11,514 nucleotides of DNA from an uncultured Lachnospiraceae bacterium (GTDB lineage Bacteria > Bacillota > Clostridia > Lachnospirales > Lachnospiraceae): the NCBI GenBank assembly GCA_910588755.1, contig CAJUQZ010000036.1:5095-16608 (forward strand), read 5' to 3'. Shown here one piece after another: positions 1 to 5,898 of this stretch. The stretch's first letter is position 1, and every line of letters begins with the position of its first letter. Both the position numbers and the translations under genes were made by a program. The notes beneath the pieces are model-generated. The model searched no databases. It was not told where the DNA came from and saw only the letters and a list, made by a program, of their open reading frames with translations.

Positions 1-638
1 AAGTTGGATTCCATGAGGGAATTGTAGATTCCCTCTTTCATGTCGAGGTATTTGTCCGCTGTCCTGATATTGTTGAGGTATTTTGACACGCCGCCGACAT
101 TCTCCGAGATGGACATATTATTATCATTTAGTACGATGATAAAATTCTTTTTTAAACGCGACGCATTGTTCAGCGCCTCGTAGGCCATTCCACCCGTGAG
201 GGAACCGTCGCCGATGACCGAGATGACTGTATGGTTTTCGTTGCGAAGATCCCTCGCCTTCACAAGACCGAGCCCTGCGGAAATGGAGGTGGAGCTGTGC
301 CCTGTGTCAAAGCAGTCGCACTCGCTCTCCTTGCGCTTGGGAAAACCGCTCATGCCGCCATATTTGCGCAGGCTCTCAAAACCGGAACGCCTTCCTGTCA
401 GTAGTTTATGTGTATAGGACTGATGCCCCACATCCCACACAATCTTGTCCTGCGGCAGATTCAGGCTTAAATGCAGCGCCATTGTCAGCTCGACTGCACC
501 GAGGTTGGAGCCTAAGTGTCCGCCTGTGACACTGATTTTTTTAATCAGAAAATCCCTGATTTCCTCCGCCAGCAGATTCCAGTTTTCGGGTGTTACGTTC
601 TTTATATCATTTTCTTTCTCTATTGTCTCTAATATCAT
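1..638 (-). CDS. dxs: 1-deoxy-D-xylulose-5-phosphate synthase, N-terminal part (runs off the window)
   Basis: Dxs condenses pyruvate and glyceraldehyde 3-phosphate, with thiamine diphosphate, to DXP, the first step of the MEP isoprenoid pathway in the cytosol. The 212 visible residues carry the family landmarks: GGHLGSNLGAVELT at about 39-52, VWDVGHQSYTHKLLTGR at 67-83, GHSSTSISAGLG at 113-124, and the thiamine diphosphate/Mg motif GDGSLTGG at 143-150 followed by EALNNA and NDNNMSIS. About two thirds of a normal protein of roughly 620 residues lies beyond the left edge. I chose ATG 638 because the homologous N-terminus begins MILETIEKEN-like and AAAGG lies 8 bases upstream. An in-frame ATG at 707 would add 23 residues that do not look like the family. 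The gene follows ispA in the same direction, but an unrelated AT-rich gene lies between them. Confidence 0.96.
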   Translation of the reverse strand, partial: MILETIEKENDIKNVTPENWNLLAEEIRDFLIKKISVTGGHLGSNLGAVELTMALHLSLNLPQDKIVWDVGHQSYTHKLLTGRRSGFESLRKYGGMSGFPKRKESECDCFDTGHSSTSISAGLGLVKARDLRNENHTVISVIGDGSLTGGMAYEALNNASRLKKNFIIVLNDNNMSISENVGGVSKYLNNIRTADKYLDMKEGIYNSLMESN

Positions 639-725
639 ACCCAGCGCCTTTACCTTTCGGAAATGTGTTCCTGCATAATGCGTATTCTTGCACACAGTTA
701 ACAGCATCTATTTCAAATAAATTGT

Positions 726-1061
726 TCAAAATATTCCATTTTTAACCTTCGCCCATCCTTCATCTGTCCATTCAAAATCGTTAATATAAAAGAGCAATCC
801 ATTGTTTTCTTTTATCAGCGCTTTTGCTTCTGTTGAATAACCATGAGCAAAATAAACAGTTACCCAAGTGAAATTCTTTATTTTTTGTAAAGCTTTTTGT
901 ATATATCTGCTTGTAATAACATGTTTATCATAAGGAAATATGACCATATTAACACGTTCTTCTCTATTTCTAAAATTTGCTGGAAATATAGTACCATAAC
1001 GTTCTGGTAAATATTTTTTCATATCTTTAAAGGCAATATTTTCCTTAATAACTGTTTTCAT
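726..1061 (-). CDS. Small hypothetical protein, AT-rich, inserted between ispA and dxs
   Basis: This is a 111-residue protein that I do not recognise. It starts at ATG with AGGAGA about 10 bases upstream and ends at TGA. It has no signal peptide or membrane segment. The first half is basic (KDMKKYLPERYG, NFRNREERVN) and the second half alternates predicted strands and helices (WVTVYFAHGYSTEAKALIK, LLFYINDFEWTDEGW). The GYSTEAKALIKENNGLLF stretch faintly recalls the end of Mrr-like nuclease folds, but no catalytic motif is visible and I do not assign that function. Its GC is far below its neighbours (17 of 60 bases at 841-900, against 28 and 41 of 60 in two ispA segments). It interrupts the usual ispA-dxs pairing and lies just downstream of a gene relic. 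Acquisition by transfer is an inference. Confidence 0.7.
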   Translation of the reverse strand: MKTVIKENIAFKDMKKYLPERYGTIFPANFRNREERVNMVIFPYDKHVITSRYIQKALQKIKNFTWVTVYFAHGYSTEAKALIKENNGLLFYINDFEWTDEGWAKVKNGIF

Positions 1062-1090
1062 TTATCCATGATCTCCTGTAACCAGCTAAG

Positions 1091-1118
1091 ATATTACTTT
1101 GGCTGTTAAAAATCGCAA
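1091..1118 (-). promoter_or_regulatory. Possible sigma-A promoter for the 111-residue AT-rich gene
   Basis: On the minus strand, TTGCGA (1118-1113) and TAATAT (1096-1091) are 16 bases apart. Each matches four of six consensus bases. The site lies about 30 bases upstream of the ATG at 1061. In an AT-rich spacer such matches arise easily, so this is only a candidate. Confidence 0.25.
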
Positions 1119-1258
1119 TTACAGTCTTGCTAATTTGCTGTATTTATCAGAATTTTTAAGAAATTGATGCAATATATAATCGCCTGAGTAATACCTGCCT
1201 TTTCCGATATTTCATCTATATTTCCATGTACTTTCCAATAATATGCAACGACACAAAA
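1119..1258 (-). pseudogene. Degraded gene relic with a helix-turn-helix-like tail
   Basis: The 212-base spacer between ispA and the 111-residue gene contains a reading frame that looks like the end of a protein. It reads VVAYYWKVHGNIDEISEKAG then ITQAII, and after a one-base shift near 1165 continues FLKNSDKYSKLARL to a TAA at 1119. A stop lies immediately upstream, there is no start, and the frame is broken. The GNIDEISEKAGITQAII portion has the spacing of a helix-turn-helix (helix, GIT turn, second helix). My reading is that a former small DNA-binding or similar protein has decayed here. The fragment is short, so chance similarity cannot be excluded. Confidence 0.35.
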
Positions 1259-1273
1259 GAATCATTTATATAA

Positions 1274-2275
1274 CTATCTGACGCGCGTGATCAGACTACG
1301 TACCAGCTCTGTCAGAAATTCATTCTGAAACCCTTCTTTTTCCAAGGATTGCAGCTGTTCTATGGCGTGGTCTGACATCGCCCGCTGCTCCTGTGAAGCG
1401 GCCTCAATCCCTTTGATCGTGACATAGGTTGTCTTCTGGTTCTTTGCGTCGCTTCCGACAGGCTTTCCCAGTGTTTCCAGATTGCTTGTTACATCGAGGA
1501 TATCGTCCTGAATCTGGAACGCAATGCCAATCTCATAAGCGGCCTGTTCAATCAGACGGATCTGCTCCTCACCTGCCCCTGCAAGCACCGCGCCAGCCAT
1601 CATGGCCGCCTGGATCAGCGCCGCTGTCTTGTGCTCGTGTATATACAGCAGATGCTCCAACGTCACATTTTCACCGAGGTTTTCCGCTTCGATGTCCGCT
1701 GTCTGCCCACCGATCATTCCATAGATTCCTGCCTTTTTAGCAAGTATGGAGAGAGCTTTTGCGCTCTTTACAGCGTCATTGCCGGGCATCTCAAAAACCT
1801 TCAATGCCGTCTCAAAAGCGTAATTCAGGAGTCCGTCCCCCGCTAAGATTGCCATTGTCTCCCCGTAGACGGCCCAGGTCGTCTTTTTGCCTCTGCGGTA
1901 CAGGTCATTGTCCATAGCCGGCAGGTCGTCATGCACAAGCGAATACGTATGGATCAATTCGATTGCCGCCATAAACGGCTTAATCACGTCGCTGTCTCCC
2001 CCAAAAAGCCTGTATGTCTCCGCCATCAGCAGGGGGCGGAGGCGTTTGCCGCCCACATTCACGCTGTAATTCATCGCCGTGATCACGGTCTTTGCCCAGT
2101 CCGCCTCTGTACAGCCGTCCGCTGCCGGATTGCCACTCCCTGTATGGCCTGCTTGTGGATTGCCACTCCCTGTACAGCCGTCCGCCGCCGAATTGCCTTT
2201 CTCCGCTGGAAGATACGACTTTAATACAGCTTCTATTTCCGTTACCCTGCGTTCTAATTCCTTCTCAAAATTCAT
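1274..2275 (-). CDS. ispA: Polyprenyl synthetase: farnesyl (or geranylgeranyl) diphosphate synthase with an N-terminal repeat insertion
   Basis: This enzyme condenses isopentenyl diphosphate onto allylic diphosphates to make C15/C20 prenyl chains for undecaprenyl phosphate and quinones. Residues 75-81 (GGKRLRP) bind substrate. The first Asp-rich motif is DDLPAMD (116-122), the second is DDILD (257-261), and KTTW, GQTAD and HEHKTAAL are also present. It has 333 residues where this subfamily usually has about 295. The excess is largely a Gly/Ser/Asn/Ala/Thr-rich insertion at about 27-60 (GCTGSGNPQAGHTGSGNP is its core) encoded by in-frame DNA repeats. It falls between the first helix and the conserved AKTVITAMNYSV segment, away from the active site, so activity is probably kept. 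The start codon overlaps the end of xseB by 11 bases, so translation is probably coupled. Product chain length cannot be read safely. Confidence 0.95.
   Translation of the reverse strand: MNFEKELERRVTEIEAVLKSYLPAEKGNSAADGCTGSGNPQAGHTGSGNPAADGCTEADWAKTVITAMNYSVNVGGKRLRPLLMAETYRLFGGDSDVIKPFMAAIELIHTYSLVHDDLPAMDNDLYRRGKKTTWAVYGETMAILAGDGLLNYAFETALKVFEMPGNDAVKSAKALSILAKKAGIYGMIGGQTADIEAENLGENVTLEHLLYIHEHKTAALIQAAMMAGAVLAGAGEEQIRLIEQAAYEIGIAFQIQDDILDVTSNLETLGKPVGSDAKNQKTTYVTIKGIEAASQEQRAMSDHAIEQLQSLEKEGFQNEFLTELVRSLITRVR
2107..2197. repeat. In-frame imperfect repeats inside ispA
   Basis: A 28-base unit beginning CTGTACAGCCGTCCGC occurs at 2107-2134 and again at 2170-2197, 63 bases later, with two differences. 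An 18-base unit, GGATTGCCACTCCCTGTA, occurs identically at 2127-2144 and 2157-2174, 30 bases apart. Both periods are multiples of three, so the ispA frame is preserved. The coded peptide repeats TGSGNP and AADGCT. Confidence 0.9.
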
Positions 2276-2471
2276 CTAACTCACCATTTTCATTTAATTT
2301 CAGGACTTCCTTCTCCACCTTGTCAATCTTGTCATTGCAGGCTTTGATCAGCTTCATGCCTTCTTTGTATAGTTTGAAGGACTCCTCTAACGGGATATCT
2401 TCCTGCTCTAATTTTCCAATCATTTCCTCGAGCTTCTCAAATGACTGGTCAAGCGTCTGCTCCTTCGCCAT
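2265..2471 (-). CDS. xseB: Exodeoxyribonuclease VII small subunit
   Basis: XseB is the small, helical subunit that binds in several copies to XseA to form exonuclease VII, which degrades single-stranded DNA from both ends. The 68-residue product is a normal length. It shows the family pattern SFEKLEEMIGKLEQEDIPLE (10-29), then SFKLYKEGMKLIKACNDKI, predicted as a two-helix hairpin. The ATG at 2471 has a G-rich AAAGGGGGG sequence 9 bases upstream. The frame is open farther upstream but that part does not resemble the family and overlaps the preceding gene. The TGA stop overlaps the ispA start by 11 bases. It is separated from its partner xseA by two extra genes, whereas the two are usually adjacent. 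Confidence 0.95.
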   Translation of the reverse strand: MAKEQTLDQSFEKLEEMIGKLEQEDIPLEESFKLYKEGMKLIKACNDKIDKVEKEVLKLNENGELDEF

Positions 2472-2499
2472 TGTTATATGCCCCCCTTTTGCTTTTCCA

Positions 2500-2943
2500 T
2501 CAGTCCCACACAATCGCAAAACACTGATAACCGTCCGGGACAGGCGGCCGGCAGGAATAGACGGAATCCAGGTCGGAAAGTTCCCATTCCTCCGCGCCAC
2601 CGGAACACAGCCGCTGGCAGTCCACCAGCTCCTCCAGCGCCGCACTCTGCATATTTGTGCAGATGATAACCGAATCTCCATATAGCACATAGTCCTCTGT
2701 ATCATTATACGACTCCAACGTGTCCTCATGCAGTGCTACACGTATCCATGCAATCTCCGGCAGCTGCTCAATTCTGCGAAATATATCCCAGATTTCGGCA
2801 ATCGGGGGACGTCCTTCTTCCCAGTCATTTGGCGCGATGGCGTCCTCTGCTGTATTTCCCTCAAAAAATTCATCAAGCGTCAGCAGTGGTAAACAGTCGT
2901 CGTTTTCTTCCATGATTCTTTTGAGTGCATCTAATTCAATCAT
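2500..2943 (-). CDS. Acidic hypothetical protein between the exonuclease VII subunit genes
   Basis: This is a 147-residue cytosolic protein that I do not recognise. It is strongly acidic (Asp and Glu far outnumber Lys and Arg), with several Cys and Trp residues. N-terminal helix MIELDALKRIMEE is followed by LPLLTLDEFFEGNTAEDAIA (18-37), a middle portion with IWDIFRRIEQLPEIAWIRVA (51-70), strands around YVLYGDSVIICTN, and a C-terminus PPVPDGYQCFAIVWD. No signal peptide, membrane segment or catalytic motif is visible. Small acidic single-domain proteins of this kind include immunity proteins, but nothing here proves that role. ATG 2943 follows a purine-rich GGGAAGGGGCAAGG leader. Its stop lies 28 bases before xseB, so it is probably cotranscribed with xseB and ispA. 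GC is near that of its neighbours. Confidence 0.8.
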   Translation of the reverse strand: MIELDALKRIMEENDDCLPLLTLDEFFEGNTAEDAIAPNDWEEGRPPIAEIWDIFRRIEQLPEIAWIRVALHEDTLESYNDTEDYVLYGDSVIICTNMQSAALEELVDCQRLCSGGAEEWELSDLDSVYSCRPPVPDGYQCFAIVWD

Positions 2944-3036
2944 ACCTTGCCCCTTCCCAAACCTACGTTTGTCAGTGTGATTATGATAATTATTCTCCCT
3001 TTTAAAGAAATACTTTTACAGACTTAAACCCATAGT

Positions 3037-3064
3037 ATTATACATAATTCTGCTTTTGTGTACT
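3037..3064 (-). promoter_or_regulatory. Possible internal promoter upstream of the acidic unknown gene
   Basis: The 149-base spacer 2944-3092 is AT-rich. On the minus strand it holds a perfect TATAAT at 3042-3037, about 95 bases before the ATG at 2943. The best -35 at 16-17 bases (around AGTACA) is poor. Farther downstream the spacer has a small inverted repeat, CAAAC-GTAG-GTTTG. If active, this promoter would let xseB, ispA and dxs be transcribed independently of xseA. Confidence 0.35.
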
Positions 3065-3092
3065 ATTTTACATCAATACCGATTAAAGTTGA

Positions 3093-3605
3093 TCATTCAA
3101 TCTTTTTCACAAAAGACATTATCGCCCTTACCGTTTCATCAACCGTTTTATCTGTGTTATCCATGTAAAACTGAAATTTACCAGCATTTTCCTTAAACCA
3201 GGCATTATACTGAATCTGTCCAGCAATAAATTCGTCACTTCCACACATTCTTTCCTGTGGCCTTGCCTTTAATCTCCTTGTGATTTCTTCATCTGAACAA
3301 GCCATACCAATAAAGAAGGTCGATACAATATTCTGTGGAATATGAACCGCTCCATAAAAATCATATGGATTCGCACACGTCACAAAAAGCAGATTTTTAT
3401 TATCGGACATTCTCACAGCCTCTGCCAGACAATCTTCACAATATCTGGCCGCATTCTCTGTCCCTTCATAATCCCACCAGTTAATGCCGACTTCATCTGT
3501 GTCTGCGCAAACCCAGTTTTCTAATATCCTTCTTGCGTTCAATTCGTCTTTTATTGTCGTTTTTCCAACCCCACAGGCTGCACTTAATACTACTAATTTT
3601 ATCAT
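3093..3605 (-). CDS. P-loop NTPase, small nucleotide/shikimate-kinase-like protein
   Basis: This 170-residue protein has the plan of a small ATP-dependent kinase. A Walker A motif AACGVGKTT lies at 9-17 after a first beta strand (KLVVLS). A Walker B-like strand NLLFVTC is at 71-77. A LID-like stretch ITRRLKARPQER is at 108-119, with arginines placed as in AAA_33/nucleoside-kinase-type proteins, and a helical C-terminus follows. The substrate is not evident; candidates are a nucleotide, a sugar or an antibiotic. Its ATG overlaps the xseA stop (ATGA), with GAGGG upstream, so translation is coupled to xseA. GC is about 37-40 percent in two counted 60-base segments, against 57 percent in an xseA segment. 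That suggests a later insertion into the operon, splitting xseA from xseB. Confidence 0.8.
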   Translation of the reverse strand: MIKLVVLSAACGVGKTTIKDELNARRILENWVCADTDEVGINWWDYEGTENAARYCEDCLAEAVRMSDNKNLLFVTCANPYDFYGAVHIPQNIVSTFFIGMACSDEEITRRLKARPQERMCGSDEFIAGQIQYNAWFKENAGKFQFYMDNTDKTVDETVRAIMSFVKKIE

Positions 3606-4831
3606 ATATTTCCCTCGCCGGCTCTTTCATTCGGGCTGACAATCTGGTTCACTTTCGCCTGTATTGTACCGTTTTTCACATAGATCCGCAGCAAATCCCC
3701 CGGCCTTACCTTATGCACATCATTGATCACTTTATGGTCTGCACCCTCCACATACGCATACCCCTGACTGAGCTTCTCGAGCGGTGACAGGCCCTTTAGC
3801 TTCTCGGCATACAGCGCCATCCGGTGGCGCTGCTTTGTCAGCGCACGGTTCATCTGTCCTGTCAGCCGTCCCTCCAGATCCATACAGTACGTGCGTTTCT
3901 GCTGAATCTGGCTGACAGGACTTAGATATTTCAGCCGCAGCTTCTGGCCCTCAAGCCTGTTCTGCTGCTTTCGAAGCTGCGTCTGCATGGCATGATTCAG
4001 GGTGCTCTGGTACACCGCAAACCGTTCCATCAGCTGCGCGTAATCATAGACCGCAAGCTCCGCCGCAGCCGAGGGTGTCGGCGCCCGCAAATCCGCGACA
4101 AAATCTGTGATCGTCGTGTCCGTCTCATGGCCGACCGCCGATATAACCGGAATCTGGCAGTCAAATACGGCCTGCGCCACAGCCTCCTCATTAAAGGCCC
4201 ACAAGTCTTCAATAGAACCGCCACCCCGGCCGACGATCATCACGTCCACGCCCAGATGTTCCAGTGCGCGGATGCCGTTTATAATGCTTGGAACCGCCTG
4301 CTCCCCCTGCACGATCGCCGGATATACGATAATCTGTACATAAGGATTTCTCCTCGTCGCGATATTGATGATATCGCGCACGGCCGCCCCCGTGGGCGCT
4401 GTCACAACGCCAAGCGTCCTGATATATCGGGGAATGGGCTGCTTGTACTCCGGCGCAAACATGCCCATCTCCTCGAGCCTGCGCTTCATACGGTCAAATT
4501 TTTCATACAGCACACCCGCGCCATCAAGCACAATCTGCTTCGCGTACAGCTGGTATTTTCCGTCGCGCTCATACACGTCAATCGCACCGCCAACCACCAC
4601 CATCTGCCCTTCTTCCAATCGGAAGGAAAGTCCGGTGCGGCTGCCGGCAAACATGACACAGGCGATAACGCCCTTTGCATCTTTTAACGTAAAATAGATG
4701 TGCCCCGATGAATGGTACTTGCAATTACTGACCTCGCCCTTCACAAAGACAGACCGCAGCATGTAATCCTGCGTAAACATGTTCTTGATGTAGGAATTGA
4801 TCTGGGCTACCGTATAAACATTCTGTCTCAC
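3602..4831 (-). CDS. xseA: Exodeoxyribonuclease VII large subunit
   Basis: XseA is the catalytic subunit of exonuclease VII, which cuts single-stranded DNA into short oligonucleotides and takes part in repair. The 409-residue protein has an N-terminal OB-fold (about 1-105, with VFVKGEVSNCKYHSSGHIYF). The catalytic domain follows with VTAPTGAAVRD (143-153), GRGGGSIEDLW (201-211), GHETD (234-238) and DLRAPTPSAAAEL (247-259). A coiled-coil region at about 270-350 binds XseB, and the tail contains LSQGYAYV. Length is normal and no key motif is missing. The start is GTG at 4831 with GGAGG 7 bases upstream. It follows nusB by 27 bases and overlaps the kinase-like gene by 4. Confidence 0.97.
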   Translation of the reverse strand: MRQNVYTVAQINSYIKNMFTQDYMLRSVFVKGEVSNCKYHSSGHIYFTLKDAKGVIACVMFAGSRTGLSFRLEEGQMVVVGGAIDVYERDGKYQLYAKQIVLDGAGVLYEKFDRMKRRLEEMGMFAPEYKQPIPRYIRTLGVVTAPTGAAVRDIINIATRRNPYVQIIVYPAIVQGEQAVPSIINGIRALEHLGVDVMIVGRGGGSIEDLWAFNEEAVAQAVFDCQIPVISAVGHETDTTITDFVADLRAPTPSAAAELAVYDYAQLMERFAVYQSTLNHAMQTQLRKQQNRLEGQKLRLKYLSPVSQIQQKRTYCMDLEGRLTGQMNRALTKQRHRMALYAEKLKGLSPLEKLSQGYAYVEGADHKVINDVHKVRPGDLLRIYVKNGTIQAKVNQIVSPNERAGEGNI

Positions 4832-4858
4832 AAATGCGCCTCCAAACCCCGCAATAAC

Positions 4859-5296
4859 TTATTGCTTTTCAGCCGGCGCAAACTTCGCCAGCACGCCATT
4901 GACAAAGCCAGAGGACTCCTCCTGCCCGAATTTCTTGGCGAGCTCGACCGCCTCATTGATCGCAACTCCTGTAGGTACATCATCGTCAAACACAATCTCG
5001 TACACGGCAAGGCGCAGGATTGTGAGATCTACCTTTCCCATTCGCTGCGTCGTCCAGCCCTTGGCCTTTTTGTTAATCATCTCGTCAAGCGCGTCGAGCT
5101 TCTCGATGATCTTATTGCTTTTTTCCGAGATATAAGCGGCATCCTCGTCCTTGATCTCAGCGGTATTGTTCTCCTGCGCATCCATTTTCAGGGTTTCAAA
5201 AAAAAGCGTGCCCTGCTCGGCCATTTCTTCCCTGTCGTTAAATTCGACTCTGAAAATATACTTAAATATCTGTTCCCTAAGCTCTCTTCTGCTCAT
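4859..5296 (-). CDS. nusB: Transcription antitermination factor NusB
   Basis: NusB binds boxA RNA with NusE (S10) and helps RNA polymerase transcribe rRNA operons without premature termination. The 145-residue all-helical protein shows the family start SRRELREQIFKYIFRVEF and the conserved C-terminal half. That half includes VDLTILRLAVYEI (89-101), DDDVPTGVAINEAVELAKKF (103-122) and the final GFVNGVLAKFAP. Length is typical. The ATG has AAAGGA 7 bases upstream. It lies 62 bases after Asp23 and 27 bases before xseA on the same strand, the usual clostridial arrangement. Confidence 0.96.
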   Translation of the reverse strand: MSRRELREQIFKYIFRVEFNDREEMAEQGTLFFETLKMDAQENNTAEIKDEDAAYISEKSNKIIEKLDALDEMINKKAKGWTTQRMGKVDLTILRLAVYEIVFDDDVPTGVAINEAVELAKKFGQEESSGFVNGVLAKFAPAEKQ

Positions 5297-5363
5297 TTAT
5301 CTTTCCTTTAATCTATCTGACAGCCTCCCAAAGGCTTCCCTGCATCTGTTATTTGCAGCTTTT

Positions 5364-5747
5364 TTATTTATCTGATGCCATTTTAATGCCAACGATTCTG
5401 ATATTGACATCGGAAACCTTGAAGCCCGTCATCGTCTCAATCGCATTTTTTACCTTCTCCTGCACCTTGTTGCAGGTTGTCGGAATATTAAAGCCGTACT
5501 CTAGTGTGACTGCAAGCTCCACAGACACGTTTCCGTCGAGGATATCGACCTTGACGCCCTTTGTCTGCTTCTTCATGCCGACCTTGCCCATCAGCTCGTT
5601 GGTGATGTTCCCGACCATAGCGCCTACGCCGTCCACCTCTGTCGCCGCAAGCCCCGCGATCATGGCAACGACATCATTGGCAATCTTTACCGTGCCAAAT
5701 TCCTCGTTATTGACTGCATACCCGCTCTTTTCTGTTTCTTTTTCCAT
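5364..5747 (-). CDS. Asp23/Gls24 family envelope stress response protein
   Basis: Asp23/Gls24 proteins are small cytosolic or membrane-associated proteins tied to cell-envelope stress; their biochemical role is not settled. The 127-residue product has the domain signature: FGTVKIANDVVAMIAGLAAT (18-37), EVDGVGAMVGN, then VKVDILDGNVSVELAVTLEY and IPTTCNKVQEKVKNAIETMT, ending VSDVNIRIVGIKM. The start at 5747 is set by a perfect AGGAGG at 5761-5756, 8 bases upstream. An upstream in-frame ATG at 5798 would add 17 unconserved residues and overlap the likely transcription start region. It is the first gene of the operon that continues with nusB, placed behind a sigma-A promoter. Confidence 0.93.
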   Translation of the reverse strand: MEKETEKSGYAVNNEEFGTVKIANDVVAMIAGLAATEVDGVGAMVGNITNELMGKVGMKKQTKGVKVDILDGNVSVELAVTLEYGFNIPTTCNKVQEKVKNAIETMTGFKVSDVNIRIVGIKMASDK

Positions 5748-5778
5748 GCTCCAAACCTCCTGTATTTCCTGTGCTGTC

Positions 5779-5793
5779 CCTGTCCCGGACAGG
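5779..5793 (-). promoter_or_regulatory. Perfect inverted repeat in the Asp23 leader
   Basis: CCTGTC and GACAGG form a perfect 6-bp stem around a 3-base centre. The repeat sits just downstream of the -10 region and upstream of the AGGAGG of Asp23, so it would fall at or near the 5' end of the mRNA. It could be an operator or an RNA hairpin; no run of U follows, so it is not a simple terminator. Confidence 0.45.
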
Positions 5794-5807
5794 TGCAATT
5801 ATATTTT

Positions 5808-5835
5808 ATTATATCATTATACCCGGACTTTGCAA
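5808..5835 (-). promoter_or_regulatory. Sigma-A promoter of the Asp23-nusB-xseA operon
   Basis: On the minus strand TTGCAA (5835-5830) is followed after 16 bases by a perfect TATAAT (5813-5808). Two further TATAAT copies flank it, at 5821-5816 and 5803-5798, so the start site may be spread. The site comes right after the terminator of the upstream gene and about 60 bases before the Asp23 ATG. Confidence 0.7.
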
Positions 5836-5865
5836 AGCAGAAATCTTTTATTTTTAATATGACCC

Positions 5866-5890
5866 AAAAGCAGCAATCCCATACTGCTGC
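5866..5890 (-). terminator. Probable intrinsic terminator after the transglutaminase-like gene
   Basis: GCAGCA and TGCTGC form a 6-bp stem around a 9-base loop (5890-5870 on the minus strand), followed by TTTT. It begins 8 bases after the stop of the lipoprotein gene and before the Asp23 promoter. The U run is short, so termination may be partial. Confidence 0.55.
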
Positions 5891-5898
5891 CGATCACC

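Noticed and set aside
639..707. 23-residue upstream extension of Dxs from ATG 707
   Set aside because: The extra residues do not resemble Dxs starts, and the ATG at 638 has its own AAAGG at good spacing.
2092..2685. Open plus-strand frame of 197 codons over ispA, xseB and the acidic gene
   Set aside because: It spans three well-supported minus-strand genes, has low-complexity Ser/Pro-rich composition and no recognisable domain, so it is a shadow frame.
3992..4687. Open plus-strand frame of 231 codons inside xseA
   Set aside because: It lies wholly opposite a full-length exonuclease VII gene with all motifs; the length reflects GC-rich antisense codons.
4712..5311. Open plus-strand frame of 199 codons across xseA and nusB
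   Set aside because: It is antisense to conserved nusB and the start of xseA, with no ribosome site or family resemblance.
5297..5363. Small inverted repeat AGCCT-N5-AGGCT between Asp23 and nusB
   Set aside because: The stem is only 5 bp and no U run follows, so I do not call it a terminator or processing site.
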